Shown here one piece after another: positions 14,420 through 23,904 of a stretch of DNA of 64,000 bases (the stretch's first letter is position 1; each line of letters starts with the position of its first letter). This DNA is from Solobacterium sp. (GTDB lineage Bacteria; Bacillota_I; Bacilli_A; Erysipelotrichales; Erysipelotrichaceae), in the NCBI GenBank assembly GCA_017432325.1, contig JAFRJJ010000028.1, positions 1 through 64,000 on the forward strand, in the 5' to 3' direction. Both the position numbers and the translations under genes were made by a program. The notes under the pieces were generated by a model. It searched no databases and had not been told where the DNA came from. It saw nothing but the letters and a program-made list of their open reading frames with translations.

Positions 14420-17311
14420 TCAGATCGAATAGACTGTCAGATCTTCATCTGCACAGCTGTCGATCAGTTCCTGCGGTCCGACGATGCAGAATACGGCATT
14501 CTCAAACATTCTGTTCAGGATGCCGCCTGCTTCGGAAAGATCTTCCATGCTGGTCTTCAGCAGCTGTTCCCTGAGCTCGGCATTCTTTTCCGGAGTCAGA
14601 TTTGTGAAGACACGTCCGTCTGCCACCCTGATCTTTGCACTCGGTGACAGGAGCGGATCCATCGTATTCAGCGCGCCGATGACATAGGACGTCAGATCCT
14701 GTTCGCTCTGGGCGAACTGTTTCAGGTAATCACCGCACCTGCGGAATACGCTCAGTGAATTCGCAGGATTCGGATCCCTGTAGGATGAACATGTGATCAG
14801 TCCGGAATATCCCGGTGTAAAGGCTGTTCCGTAAGCACCGTTCTTGACGCGCACCTCATTCCAGAGATAGCCGTATGTCAGGATCTGTGCTGCTGTGCGG
14901 TAAATACCGCGGTAATCGTCCCCGGCATTCTGCAGAGCGCCTGCCATTGCGGAATATCCTACCTGGGAAGGGATCAGGATCGCTTCGTTTCCTGTTTCCA
15001 GTCTCGGATAATGCACTACTGACCGGTGTGCTTCGGAATACGGCAGGTCCATGATCAGCTCCTGTGCTGTATCAAAGCCTTCTCTTCCGGTACATGATAT
15101 CGTCAGTCTGGCTCTGGAGAACAGCACTTCGCGGTACAGTTCAAACTCATTGATCATCTCATCGATCCGCTCATCAAAGTGATTCGCGAAGTCATTGATG
15201 AATCTGCTGTATGTATACCCGCTGAGCGCTTCCCGCGCGGCACCGTCTGCCGTGATGTGGGCAGCAGTGCGCAGACCTGCCAGTGCCTGACCGTTGGCGA
15301 TCATTGCCTGGCGCATATATTCCTGTTCCTGCTTCAGCAGGGGAAGGATCATGTTCCTGTCAAAGACTGTTTTCTGCAGGACTTCCAGGATCAGTTCTTT
15401 TGCCTGTTCCAGATTCTTTTCCAGAACAGAGCAGAAGACATTGAACACAGGCAGACATGCTGTGGTGTCGGCCGGTGCCCTGTATACATCAGCGGAGAAT
15501 CCTAACGCACCAAGATCTCTTCTGATCCGGGATTGCAGCTGCTGGACGGAATAATTCTCTGTCGGCAGGCTGCGGAACAGTCCTGCAAAGAAATTGACAG
15601 CCGGAAGCTCGTCGATCTTAACGCCGGCAAGTGAGAAGTACAGATTCAGGTAAACGATCCCGGACCGTTCCGCCGGATAACTCAGGATCTGTGCCCCGTG
15701 ATAATCGGTGATCTTTTCAGGTTTCGGTTCCTTGAAATCAGTATCGATATCCTCCAGTTTCAATGAAGGAAGCGTCGCTTTCTGTTCCGGTGTATCTTCT
15801 GTATTCTGCCATTCATCAAGCACGAGGTTTTCCTGTACCAGACGGCTGACAGTTTCTTCATCCCATGCCTTTGCGGTACGTTCCAGTTTTTCCGCTTCTC
15901 TCCGGGCACGCTTTTCTGCCAGTGCCGGATCAGGAACTGCCGTCACTCTGACCAGATGTTCTTCATCAAGCAGGAAATCTTTTAGCAGCTGTTCGAAATA
16001 GCCTTCCTTCAGTTTTTCCCGCAGCTCATCAAAGACATAATTGGCATTGAGATACAGCATCGGATCTCCGTCATACAGCCATGAATTCATGGCAGATGAC
16101 ACATACATCAGGCCTGCCGGTTCCTTGGGTTCCAGATACTGGAACTGCAGCTGGTTCAAAGACGCAAGGATCTCTTCATGATCCAGTCCGTTCTCTACAG
16201 TCTTTCTGGCAGTTTCAATAACTGTTTGAACCGCAAGAGCGGCTTTGTCTTCGTCTGTATTGCGTATCACAAGGACTGCCCAGGGCTGCTGGATCCCGTC
16301 ATACAGTTCAAGTTCAACATCCTGCCCAAGCCCGGCATCGATGACTGCTTTTTTGAAAGGTGATTCATTCGTACCGACCAGGATCTGTGACAGCACACTC
16401 CATGCGGCATTCTGCTGAAGATCATCAAATCTGCTGATGATCTTAGCCAGTGCGACATGCACCATATTTTCCTGATCCTCATCTTCACCGATCTCATACG
16501 GGATCACGGAAGAACATGCCTTTACCGGTTCCTGCAGTCTGATCGGCGGTGCCGGATCGATCCTGTCATATTTGGACAGATATTCATCATCGATGAACGC
16601 AAGCATTTCATCGATATCCACACTTCCGTCCAGGATGATCCTGCTGTTTGACGGATGATAATACTTCCTGTGTGTTTCCAGGAACTGTTCATAAGTCAGA
16701 TCCGTGATGCATTCAGGGTCTCCTCCGGAAACATACTGATAGCAGTTGTCCGGATAAAGCAGCCTGTTCAGTTCATTTACCAGAACTGTATCTACAGAAG
16801 AGAATGAACCCTTCATTTCACTGTGTACGACACCTTTGTACGCAGGCGCGTCCTTCGGGTCACGGATCTCGTAATGCCATCCTTCCTGACGGAAGATATT
16901 CGGTTCCTGATAGATCCTGGGACGGAATACAGCGTCCAGATAGACAGATGTCAGGTTCATGAAATCCTTCCTGTTTCTGGACGAAACAGGATACATCGTT
17001 TTATCAGGATATGTGATTGCGTTCAGGAATGTCTGCAGACTGCTTTTCAGCAGATCGACAAACGGTTCCCTGACAGGATATTTCTCGGATCCGTTGAGTA
17101 CGGAATGTTCGAGTATATGAAAAACTCCGGTGTCGTCAGTCGGTGTGGTCTGAAAAGTGATCGCGAAGGTCATGTTCTGGTCTTCGCGGTCAAGCCACAG
17201 CAGCCGTGCACCTGATTTTTCATGTTCCATTTCATACAGAACCCCGCCGCAATCAGGAACTCCCCGGATCTGTCTGATCCGGAAGCCATGAATCAGCTCG
17301 TTGATCTGCAT
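14420..17311 (-). CDS. M16C-family zinc metallopeptidase (presequence-protease/insulinase type)
   Basis: A 963-residue protein of the PreP/Cym1-like M16C branch. The inverted zinc motif is HILEHSVLNGSEKYP (HxxEH) near residue 65, preceded by TFQTTPTDDTGVF. Two homologous halves are joined by a helical linker around residues 470-540, as in clamshell peptidases that degrade oligopeptides. No signal peptide, so cytoplasmic. The ATG overlaps the stop of the upstream flavin-type gene by one base (TGATG), and the ribosome site is weak, so it is probably translated by coupling. Confidence 0.93.
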   Translation of the reverse strand: MQINELIHGFRIRQIRGVPDCGGVLYEMEHEKSGARLLWLDREDQNMTFAITFQTTPTDDTGVFHILEHSVLNGSEKYPVREPFVDLLKSSLQTFLNAITYPDKTMYPVSSRNRKDFMNLTSVYLDAVFRPRIYQEPNIFRQEGWHYEIRDPKDAPAYKGVVHSEMKGSFSSVDTVLVNELNRLLYPDNCYQYVSGGDPECITDLTYEQFLETHRKYYHPSNSRIILDGSVDIDEMLAFIDDEYLSKYDRIDPAPPIRLQEPVKACSSVIPYEIGEDEDQENMVHVALAKIISRFDDLQQNAAWSVLSQILVGTNESPFKKAVIDAGLGQDVELELYDGIQQPWAVLVIRNTDEDKAALAVQTVIETARKTVENGLDHEEILASLNQLQFQYLEPKEPAGLMYVSSAMNSWLYDGDPMLYLNANYVFDELREKLKEGYFEQLLKDFLLDEEHLVRVTAVPDPALAEKRARREAEKLERTAKAWDEETVSRLVQENLVLDEWQNTEDTPEQKATLPSLKLEDIDTDFKEPKPEKITDYHGAQILSYPAERSGIVYLNLYFSLAGVKIDELPAVNFFAGLFRSLPTENYSVQQLQSRIRRDLGALGFSADVYRAPADTTACLPVFNVFCSVLEKNLEQAKELILEVLQKTVFDRNMILPLLKQEQEYMRQAMIANGQALAGLRTAAHITADGAAREALSGYTYSRFINDFANHFDERIDEMINEFELYREVLFSRARLTISCTGREGFDTAQELIMDLPYSEAHRSVVHYPRLETGNEAILIPSQVGYSAMAGALQNAGDDYRGIYRTAAQILTYGYLWNEVRVKNGAYGTAFTPGYSGLITCSSYRDPNPANSLSVFRRCGDYLKQFAQSEQDLTSYVIGALNTMDPLLSPSAKIRVADGRVFTNLTPEKNAELREQLLKTSMEDLSEAGGILNRMFENAVFCIVGPQELIDSCADEDLTVYSI

Positions 17312-17715
17312 CAGAATTCAAGTTCGACAGGAGCAGCCGTAAAGCTGGAAATCACTGCTTTTCCTTCCTCGAAACAGAATACTGCTGTATTGCCGTCACC
17401 GGGCTGATACATTCTCTTCAGGCTCGGATAGTCTTCCAGCATGGATTCCTGTGCTTCGATCCTCTCATCCAGTACAAGTCTGCCGCAGACGCGGATCCAT
17501 GTGCCGTCTTTTCCCATTGCACTGATCTCTGCTTTCGGGTTGGCAAGCAGCTGTTTTGCGCAGTCCTTTTTCAGACCTGTCTGAATATACAGCTTCCCTT
17601 CAAAAATATGTGCCGTGCCAAACGGTCTGACACGAGGCTGATCCCCGTCAACCGTTGCCAGATAATAGGTACCTGCATTCTTCAGGTACTCGCATACACG
17701 TTCAAGATCACTCAT
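17311..17715 (-). CDS. Pyridoxamine 5'-phosphate oxidase-like flavoprotein
   Basis: A 134-residue split-barrel protein of the PPOX/FMN-binding family. It carries the pattern YYLATVDGDQPRVRPFGTA followed by KLYIQTGLKKDCAKQLLANP, typical of small FMN- or F420-binding reductases. The exact substrate is unknown. I use the ATG at 17715, eight bases after GAGG; two upstream ATGs in frame lack a site. It is transcribed ahead of the M16 peptidase and overlaps its start by one base. Confidence 0.85.
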   Translation of the reverse strand: MSDLERVCEYLKNAGTYYLATVDGDQPRVRPFGTAHIFEGKLYIQTGLKKDCAKQLLANPKAEISAMGKDGTWIRVCGRLVLDERIEAQESMLEDYPSLKRMYQPGDGNTAVFCFEEGKAVISSFTAAPVELEF

Positions 17716-17817
17716 TTTCAAGTCCTCAACTTTCATTATTATTTTATCCCAAACTGTCTGCCCTTGCATTGAACCAGCACACAAAATATACTGTGCAGAT
17801 GCTTTTTCAGCCCTGAC

Positions 17818-17847
17818 AGAAAAAAAGACAGGCATATCCACCTGTCT
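17818..17847 (-). terminator. Terminator of the ECF sigma/anti-sigma operon
   Basis: AGACAGG/CCTGTCT (17826-17832, 17841-17847) with seven Ts on the minus strand, directly after the stop of the 297-residue protein. Confidence 0.85.
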
Positions 17848-17856
17848 GTTTTCCGG

Positions 17857-18750
17857 TCACCGCAGTGTCTCGAGAAATGCTTTCATTGTATCTGAAGAAA
17901 TATCAGCGAAGTACGTATATTCGATCCCTTCATGGGAAAGATATGCTGTCGTGATATGCTCAATGCCCGGGTTTGGCGCTTCCCATAAGGCAGGACCCAT
18001 GCCCGACATGGATACATTGCGTGTTGATACGATCATCGCGTCTGTATCGATCGAATTAATATGATAGATCTCCGTTGATTCGTTTTCCGAATGATGATCC
18101 GGGTCCTGCACATTGATATCCGTGCTGAATATCAGACCGGCTCTTTCCGCAGTTTCTGCGTCCGTGATGATCCTGATCTGCAGGCCGATCGGTGAGCCGT
18201 ATGACTTTCCCTTCCTGTAGCGGAATTCCGTTTCAGTGGTATCGGATCCCGACGGCAGGACTTTGAAGCCTTTCAGGTCTCCGGTCACATAGGCAAAGTC
18301 CTGGAACGACATGCCGCAGATATGATCGTGCTGCTGTTTGTCATATACGATCATCGGATAATAATGCACCAGTTTTCCGGTACGCACACATGTATCATCC
18401 GCTGAATCCAGCAGATCGATCCCGAATGCTGCTTCGGCATCCGTAAGAGAATCGAATTTCGCCGGGAGCGATGGATGGTATGTTACTTCCTGGTTCTCCA
18501 TCGTTACCGGAAGCTGTTCCCCGCTGTCTGAAAACAGTGTGTACTGAAGCTTTTCCAGCAGCTGGGCGGCACTGACCCGCACACCCGGTATCAGGAACAG
18601 CAGCAGTATCACAGCCAGTACCGGTACTGCCTTTCTATATAATGTGCGTTTTACAACAGGTCCGGACCTGATATATTCCAGGACCCCCCTATTCTGCTGT
18701 CCGGTCATACTGATCGAGGTATATGCGTCTTTCAGATCATTCCGATTCAT
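17857..18750 (-). CDS. Membrane-anchored putative anti-sigma factor
   Basis: A 297-residue protein with a short cytoplasmic N-terminus (about 35 residues), one transmembrane helix near residues 40-58 (VPVLAVILLLFLIPG) and a large external domain of about 230 residues. The external part includes paired DAE segments and beta-rich sequence resembling the DUF4367-type domain seen in Bacillota anti-sigma proteins; this resemblance is from memory. No HxxxCxxC zinc anti-sigma motif is visible. The start at 18750 follows AAGGAG and overlaps the sigma gene by 14 bases. Presumed to hold the sigma factor inactive at the membrane. Confidence 0.65.
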   Translation of the reverse strand: MNRNDLKDAYTSISMTGQQNRGVLEYIRSGPVVKRTLYRKAVPVLAVILLLFLIPGVRVSAAQLLEKLQYTLFSDSGEQLPVTMENQEVTYHPSLPAKFDSLTDAEAAFGIDLLDSADDTCVRTGKLVHYYPMIVYDKQQHDHICGMSFQDFAYVTGDLKGFKVLPSGSDTTETEFRYRKGKSYGSPIGLQIRIITDAETAERAGLIFSTDINVQDPDHHSENESTEIYHINSIDTDAMIVSTRNVSMSGMGPALWEAPNPGIEHITTAYLSHEGIEYTYFADISSDTMKAFLETLR

Positions 18751-19222
18751 CTGTTTCATCTCCTTCCGTCCATATATGTTTCAGCAGTTCCCTGCCGCGT
18801 TTCGCGCGCATCTTCGCTGCGGCTTCCGTGATCTTCAGCAGTCTGGCAGTCTCGGCATAGGAATAACCTTCGAGATAATGCAGAACGATCACCGACCTGT
18901 ATTTTCGCGGCAGATCCAGCAGTGCAGTCAGAATATCCCGGTGTGCCGGTGAGACGGCAGGAATCTGACTCAGATCGGCTTCCTGTCTCTTTTTCAGCCA
19001 TGAGGATCTCAGCAGGTCCTTTGCCCGGTTGATCGTCACCCGGATCACCCATTGTCTGCAGTGTGTATCGTCTGTAAACGCTCCTTCATACCGGTACAGT
19101 CTGAGCATCACATCCTGCACGATATCCAGAGCGTCATCCGTGTTTTTCACATAGGTGAACGCTATGCGGTATGCCGTATCGTGCAGCAGCTCATACAGCC
19201 GGTTAAATTCACTTTCTTTCAT
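18737..19222 (-). CDS. ECF-type RNA polymerase sigma factor
   Basis: A 161-residue sigma-70 family member with region 2 (AFTYVKNTDDALDIVQDVMLR, then CRQWVIRVTINRAKDLLR) and region 4 (LPRKYRSVIVLHYLEGYSYAETARLLKITEAA). It would redirect RNA polymerase to an envelope- or stress-type regulon. The ATG at 19222 follows GGGGGAG; a start eight codons earlier lacks a site. It is followed by the overlapping anti-sigma gene and a terminator, forming a two-gene unit. No self-type promoter could be defined. Confidence 0.92.
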   Translation of the reverse strand: MKESEFNRLYELLHDTAYRIAFTYVKNTDDALDIVQDVMLRLYRYEGAFTDDTHCRQWVIRVTINRAKDLLRSSWLKKRQEADLSQIPAVSPAHRDILTALLDLPRKYRSVIVLHYLEGYSYAETARLLKITEAAAKMRAKRGRELLKHIWTEGDETDESE

Positions 19223-19274
19223 CTCTCCCCCTTCTGACTGATACACGAATATAACAGACAGATCGTAACAGAAA

Positions 19275-19321
19275 AATATAAAAATCCTTCCTGATCAGCT
19301 GTTAAGCCGGTCCAGGAAGGA
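19275..19321 (-). terminator. Terminator of the XRE regulator gene
   Basis: TCCTTCCTG/CAGGAAGGA (19285-19293, 19313-19321) with a loop of about 19 bases and TTTTTATATTTTT on the minus strand. Confidence 0.85.
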
Positions 19322-19332
19322 GTTCATTTCCG

Positions 19333-19845
19333 TCAGTTCTTGAGACCGCGCAGGATGCGCAGTTTGGTTTCCCGGATCTTTGCGGCATATCTGCTTGTAA
19401 AGATCACACCTACAATGATCATTCCGTACGCAATGCCAAGTCCGCAGCTTCCGATGAATTCATACGGGGGTGTTGTGTCCAGCCCCAATAAGACGGTCAC
19501 CAGAAATGCTGTAAATCCGATCAGTCCGGCAATAAACATCAAGTGCATCCTCTGCATCAGTCTTGCCTTTTCCTCGCTGCTGTAATCTGCTACCTGAAGT
19601 ACTGTTTCCTTTAATTCTTCGTTCATACGCTCACGCTCCCTTTCTCCGTTCAGGATCTCCCGGAGATCAACAGCGTACAGATCTGACAGTTCGACCAGGA
19701 TATCCAGGTCAGGCATATTGGCTCCGGTCTCCCAGCGTGATACTGTCCGCCGGGCAACGCCGAGCTGCTCTGCCAGCTGTTCCTGTGTCAATCCTTTTTC
19801 TTTTCTGAGTTCCTGAAGGAACGTTCCGATTTTCATGAGATCCAT
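19333..19845 (-). CDS. XRE-family HTH regulator with two C-terminal membrane segments
   Basis: A 170-residue protein. Residues 7-62 form a Cro/C1-type HTH (KGLTQEQLAEQLGVARRTVSRW followed by NMPDLDILVELSDLY). Hydrophobic segments at about 105-122 and 131-150 anchor it to the membrane. Such HTH-membrane proteins are common in Bacillota and usually act as local regulators with unknown signals. AAGGAGG precedes the first ATG at 9 bases. Monocistronic with its own terminator; no target is evident nearby. Confidence 0.88.
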   Translation of the reverse strand: MDLMKIGTFLQELRKEKGLTQEQLAEQLGVARRTVSRWETGANMPDLDILVELSDLYAVDLREILNGERERERMNEELKETVLQVADYSSEEKARLMQRMHLMFIAGLIGFTAFLVTVLLGLDTTPPYEFIGSCGLGIAYGMIIVGVIFTSRYAAKIRETKLRILRGLKN

Positions 19846-19933
19846 CGTCGATGACCTCCTTTCTGACTTCAGAGTAATGTCAGTTTAACTGTCCGTACAG
19901 GACACAAAGTGAGCAAATGAATCAATTCAGGCA

Positions 19934-19954
19934 ATGGGACAAGGTGTGTCCCAT
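19934..19954 (-). terminator. Perfect hairpin downstream of the Nudix gene
   Basis: ATGGGACA/TGTCCCAT (19934-19941, 19947-19954) forms an 8-bp perfect stem with a 5-base loop, about 45 bases past the Nudix stop. It has no T run on the minus strand, so termination is uncertain. Confidence 0.35.
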
Positions 19955-19997
19955 GATTTCCGTACAGATATGATGATTATTTGGATATTCATCAGGT

Positions 19998-20531
19998 TCA
20001 TTTATAGGGTTTTGCCGGATCATCCGGGAAATGGTATTCCCCATCCAGGTATCCCAGGAGGAACGCTTTGGCCAGACTGTTCTTTCTGACATATTGTTTC
20101 GCGTCATCTTTGCTGAACCATTTCCAGGAATCGATCTCCCGGTTCGGATGCGGCTGCTGTCCTTCAACAGTGACGGTAAAGTTCAGCATCAGTGTATTGG
20201 ACGGGACAAAGTAATGGCTGTGGTTGAAGTGAACACCGACCACATCCAGGTCCATTTCTTCCTTGACCTCACGGACCGCGGCGTCTTCCGCGTCCTCACC
20301 CTTGTTGATATATCCTGCCACCAGGATATATTCATCTCCGCCGTACTGACGGATCATCAGGATCCGGTCATTCGTTTCGTCCGTTACGATCATGGATACA
20401 GCGGTATTGAAAACAGGAAAACGGAACTCATTGCAGGTCGGGCAGAACGGGATATCACCCTCGTCCTGCAGGTATTTTCTGATCAGTTTTGTACCGCAGT
20501 GCATGCAGTAATTCATCTCAGGTATTTTCAT
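19998..20531 (-). CDS. Nudix hydrolase with zinc ribbon (NudC-like)
   Basis: A 177-residue protein. An N-terminal zinc ribbon (CMHCG and CPTC, about residues 9-34) is followed by a Nudix domain. The Nudix box is GYINKGEDAEDAAVREVKEE, with the usual terminal Gly replaced by Asp (EEMDL). The ribbon-Nudix layout is that of NAD+/NADH pyrophosphatase, though this protein is shorter. The start at 20531 follows AGGAGG. It is last in a three-gene leftward unit with the 268-residue protein and the M50 protease. Confidence 0.85.
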   Translation of the reverse strand: MKIPEMNYCMHCGTKLIRKYLQDEGDIPFCPTCNEFRFPVFNTAVSMIVTDETNDRILMIRQYGGDEYILVAGYINKGEDAEDAAVREVKEEMDLDVVGVHFNHSHYFVPSNTLMLNFTVTVEGQQPHPNREIDSWKWFSKDDAKQYVRKNSLAKAFLLGYLDGEYHFPDDPAKPYK

Positions 20532-20545
20532 GGTTCCTCCTGTCA

Positions 20546-21352
20546 TCAATAGTTATATGAAGAGATATCGGTAATACCGCCTTCGGGAAGATCATCATCT
20601 ACTCCCGGCGGATCAAAGTCGAAGTACATGCGGAATGAACCGTGCCGGCTGAAGGTATGCACCATTTCATGCCAGGATGAATAATACTCATCAATATATT
20701 CATCCTTTTCCTTCGGGGTATAAAAGAGCTTGTTGCCGCCGTAATCGACACTGAAGACGACCGTGATGCTGTTTTCGTTCAGGTCGATCTCACCGCTCTG
20801 TATATACTGTCTGTCAAAATCAGAGATCTTCATCCCGTCCGTATCGGGGAACTGGGTATCCTCAAACTGATAATTCCTGTTTCCGTCCTTTGTCACATGC
20901 CGGTACCAGATATAATCACAGCGGACATCCCCGTACGCTTCTACAAATTCTTCCCAGCTGCTTCCGTATGTAATGCCTCTGCTGGTCGTGACGCCTTCGT
21001 TCGAATATTTACTGATGTAATCATCTTCAAAATGCATGGAACGGACATTCTGCACCGCTTCCCCTTCCTCATAAAAGACATAATCTTCTACGGAAAGATA
21101 GCCGTTTACCGACCGATCTTCCAGAAACAGTGTTGTGCTGTTGTATGCAGCGCGGGCACTGACTGCCAGAACTGTCGCAGTCAGCACAGCAATAAACCGT
21201 TTCATGTAATACTTCCTGTCCTTTTTAACCGGCTGTTCAGTCTTAGCTCTGCGGGGGGAAGCTGAACGGGGTTTCTGCTGTATGTTCTCTGTTTCTTCCT
21301 CTTCCTCAAACAGACTCGTCCGTTTCTCTTCCTGCTTCTGCGTACTCATCAT
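20546..21352 (-). CDS. Single-pass membrane protein of unknown function (268 aa)
   Basis: No family recognised. A charged, Glu-rich N-terminus of about 48 residues (EEEEET, then PRRAKTEQPVKKDRK) precedes a hydrophobic helix at about residues 52-68. The remaining 200 residues are probably extracellular, with many Asp, Tyr and Gly and the segment GITYGSSWEEFVEAYGD, a pattern seen in some secreted domains of Bacillota. It overlaps the M50 protease gene by 47 bases, an unusually long overlap, and precedes the Nudix gene. It could be a substrate or partner of that protease (inference). Confidence 0.6.
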   Translation of the reverse strand: MMSTQKQEEKRTSLFEEEEETENIQQKPRSASPRRAKTEQPVKKDRKYYMKRFIAVLTATVLAVSARAAYNSTTLFLEDRSVNGYLSVEDYVFYEEGEAVQNVRSMHFEDDYISKYSNEGVTTSRGITYGSSWEEFVEAYGDVRCDYIWYRHVTKDGNRNYQFEDTQFPDTDGMKISDFDRQYIQSGEIDLNENSITVVFSVDYGGNKLFYTPKEKDEYIDEYYSSWHEMVHTFSRHGSFRMYFDFDPPGVDDDLPEGGITDISSYNY

Positions 21353-22448
21353 TTATCACACTCCGATCTATCAGTTCGATCATTTCCCGCTCTGCCTCTA
21401 CTTCAGAGGCATACGGCCATATTCTGTACATGGATTCCATCCATTTTTTCAGAACTGCAGCTTTCTGTTCATTCTTCATGATACATTTCTGTACTGCGTA
21501 TTCGGTTCTCTGCGCACTCATACTGTTCCTCATCATTTTGAGTGCTTTTTTATATTCTTCCGTGACCAGTCCGGGATCCGTATTTCCGGTCAGGATCTCC
21601 ATGCTCACCTTTTCAATGATGATCTGGTTCCGGTAAACACCCGGAACAGCCGGCCACTGTCTGATCTTTTCCATCAGCTCCAGTGCTTCCGGGAATTTGT
21701 GCTCATCGATCAGCCTTGCCATTCGCAGTACCGCTATGGACGCGCAGAGGCTGTTCTTCATTTCTTCATCCGGAGGCAGTTCGAACAGATCCTCCGGCAT
21801 ATCCCTCAGACGGTCACCGTATGACTGGAGCGCATTGATCCTGAGCTGTCTCCACAGCGCCTTCTTCGCCTCGGAAGACCTGATGATCTCAAGTGTATTG
21901 CGGCCATCGTTGCTGACGGAATCGGAGGTCAGGGGAATGCCGTTGATCAGGGCATATATAATGCCTGTTCCCGCAAACAGCATCAATACCATCTGTACGA
22001 GCGGGGATGATACAGCTCTGCAGACCAGGATCGCGATCAAAGCTGTCAGGAGGTTCATGATCACCCCGCCCAGGTTATAGAACACGCCGGGATAATCATC
22101 ACATGTACCGGGCGGGTCCAGCAGGCACTGCCCGCCTGTTCCTGCCAGGGAATACTTTCTGCGTACGATCCGGCCATCCTTTTTGACCCAGATCATGCTC
22201 AGGATACGGAAAGAAACAAAGCGGTACCCGCTCAGCAGTCCGGCGATCAGGTGGCCGCCTTCATGCAGGATGATCTGGACAAACGCGGAAAAGTAAAACC
22301 CTCCCAAAGCCCATGCCATCAGACGGAGCATAGGAACATCTGCCATCCGGTCCTGTATATGGACGATCCACAGACCAAGGAGGATCCCTCCGACAAGACC
22401 GCCTGCCAGCATGATGATATTCGACGAATATTTCTTCAGATACTTCAT
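21306..22448 (-). CDS. M50-type (site-2 protease-like) membrane metalloprotease
   Basis: A 380-residue membrane protein with the zinc motif HEGGH (ILHEGGHLIAGLL) in a hydrophobic helix near residue 61. Further helices follow, and a later GIPLTSDSVSNDGRN segment may supply the third ligand Asp. A soluble helical C-terminal domain of about 170 residues follows. Site-2 proteases cleave membrane-spanning substrates such as anti-sigma factors; an ECF pair lies 3 kb downstream but a link is only conjecture. The start at 22448 is eight bases after a GGTAGG site. Divergent from tldD. Confidence 0.75.
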   Translation of the reverse strand: MKYLKKYSSNIIMLAGGLVGGILLGLWIVHIQDRMADVPMLRLMAWALGGFYFSAFVQIILHEGGHLIAGLLSGYRFVSFRILSMIWVKKDGRIVRRKYSLAGTGGQCLLDPPGTCDDYPGVFYNLGGVIMNLLTALIAILVCRAVSSPLVQMVLMLFAGTGIIYALINGIPLTSDSVSNDGRNTLEIIRSSEAKKALWRQLRINALQSYGDRLRDMPEDLFELPPDEEMKNSLCASIAVLRMARLIDEHKFPEALELMEKIRQWPAVPGVYRNQIIIEKVSMEILTGNTDPGLVTEEYKKALKMMRNSMSAQRTEYAVQKCIMKNEQKAAVLKKWMESMYRIWPYASEVEAEREMIELIDRSVINDEYAEAGRETDESV

Positions 22449-22481
22449 AGATATACCTACCGCGTTCATCATATCAGATTG

Positions 22482-22490
22482 TGATATGAT
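22482..22490 (+). promoter_or_regulatory. Extended -10 promoter of tldD-tldE
   Basis: TGATATGAT fits the TGnTAtnAT extended -10, 26 bases before the ATG at 22516. It is nearly identical to the citC promoter at 53406. Confidence 0.55.
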
Positions 22491-22515
22491 TGAACCATTC
22501 AGAAAGGATCAAATT

Positions 22516-23904
22516 ATGCTTGAACAATTACAGCTCGAACATTATCTGACACTGTGCATGAGATCAGAAGCTGATTTCGCGGAAGTGTTTGAGGAATTCG
22601 AAGTCAGTGAAACGATCTCCGCTCTGAACGGTGAAGTGGAAAACGTCAATCCGGTCATCAAAAGCGGGATCAGTTTCCGTCTGTACAAAGGCGTACAGTC
22701 TGTCTACGCCTACACCAACAATACCGATGACGACAATCTGACAGCACTGATCAATGACCTGAGGGATGCGATCGGTTCTGCAGATCAGGGACCTGAAGTA
22801 AAACTGACGCGTGTGGAATACGAAAACAGACATCCTGTGAAGATCGATTTTGAAAAGGTTCCTCTGGAAGAAAAGGTCTCCCTGCTGAAGCGCGCTGACG
22901 CGAGCGCCAAAGCGTATGATGACCGGATCGTCAAAGTACAGGGAAATCTCCTGAACGTAAAGCAGAATGTACAGATCTCCAACAGCGAAGGAAGACTGAT
23001 CAGCGACACAAGAGTCCGGACAAGACTCATGGTCAACGCCTTTGCCAAAGAGGGCGACAACTTCCAGAACGGCGCAGACCGCCCGGGCGGAGGAATGGGG
23101 CTGGAATTCTATGAAACATCCACACCGGAAGATGCAGGCAGAGAAGCAGCCAGGATCGCGATCGTCAACCTGTCTGCCAAAGACTGCCCTTCGGGAAAAA
23201 TGCCTGTTATCATTGACAACGGATTCGGCGGCGTTATCTTCCACGAAGCCTGCGGTCATTCCCTGGAAGCAACCAGTGTTTCACTCAACATGAGTGTCTT
23301 CTCCGGCAAACTGGGACAGAAGATCGCCAATGAATGCGTATCGGCAGTGGACGACGGTACGATCCCGAATGCATGGGGTTCCGAAAATATCGACGATGAA
23401 GGAAACTTCCAGAAACACAGAGTCCTGATCGAAAACGGGATCCTGAAGTCCTATATGATCGACCGGCTGAACGGACGGAGAATGGGTATGGAGTCCACCT
23501 CAAGTTCCAGACGCCAGTCCTATCAGTTCGAACCGACCTCCAGAATGTCAAATACATTTATCCTTCCCGGCAATGCGTCCTTTGAAGAACTGTTTGAAGG
23601 TGTTGAAAAAGGACTGTATGCCGCAAAGATGGGCGGCGGTTCTGTCAACCCGCAGACCGGTGAATTCAACTTTACTGTACTTGAAGGCTATATGATCGAA
23701 AACGGAAAGATCTCTTATCCTGTCAAAGGCGCTTCCCTGATCGGAAACGGCGCGGATATTCTCTTCAATATCGACAAGATCTGCAGCAATCTTAAGACCG
23801 GACAGGGTATGTGCGGTTCTCTCAGCGGATCCATTCCGACCGATGTCGGTCAGCCGGCGCTCCGCGTCACATCCATTACAGTCGGAGGTACCTCACATGA
23901 ATAA
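22516..23904 (+). CDS. tldD: TldD metalloprotease subunit
   Basis: A 462-residue protein of the PmbA/TldD family. The zinc motif is GGVIFHEACGHSLEA (HExxxH), the catalytic site of the TldD/TldE heterodimer that trims unfolded peptides. Known roles include microcin B17 maturation and CcdA degradation. The start at 22516 follows AAAGGA; earlier in-frame starts run into the divergent gene's promoter region. It overlaps tldE by 8 bases. No small peptide precursor gene was found nearby, so a general proteolytic role is more likely than toxin maturation. Confidence 0.95.
   Translation: MLEQLQLEHYLTLCMRSEADFAEVFEEFEVSETISALNGEVENVNPVIKSGISFRLYKGVQSVYAYTNNTDDDNLTALINDLRDAIGSADQGPEVKLTRVEYENRHPVKIDFEKVPLEEKVSLLKRADASAKAYDDRIVKVQGNLLNVKQNVQISNSEGRLISDTRVRTRLMVNAFAKEGDNFQNGADRPGGGMGLEFYETSTPEDAGREAARIAIVNLSAKDCPSGKMPVIIDNGFGGVIFHEACGHSLEATSVSLNMSVFSGKLGQKIANECVSAVDDGTIPNAWGSENIDDEGNFQKHRVLIENGILKSYMIDRLNGRRMGMESTSSSRRQSYQFEPTSRMSNTFILPGNASFEELFEGVEKGLYAAKMGGGSVNPQTGEFNFTVLEGYMIENGKISYPVKGASLIGNGADILFNIDKICSNLKTGQGMCGSLSGSIPTDVGQPALRVTSITVGGTSHE

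Noticed and set aside
22564..23259. Long minus-strand open frame (231 codons) inside tldD
   Set aside because: It lies wholly opposite a clear TldD coding frame, has no ribosome site and reads as a shadow of codon bias.
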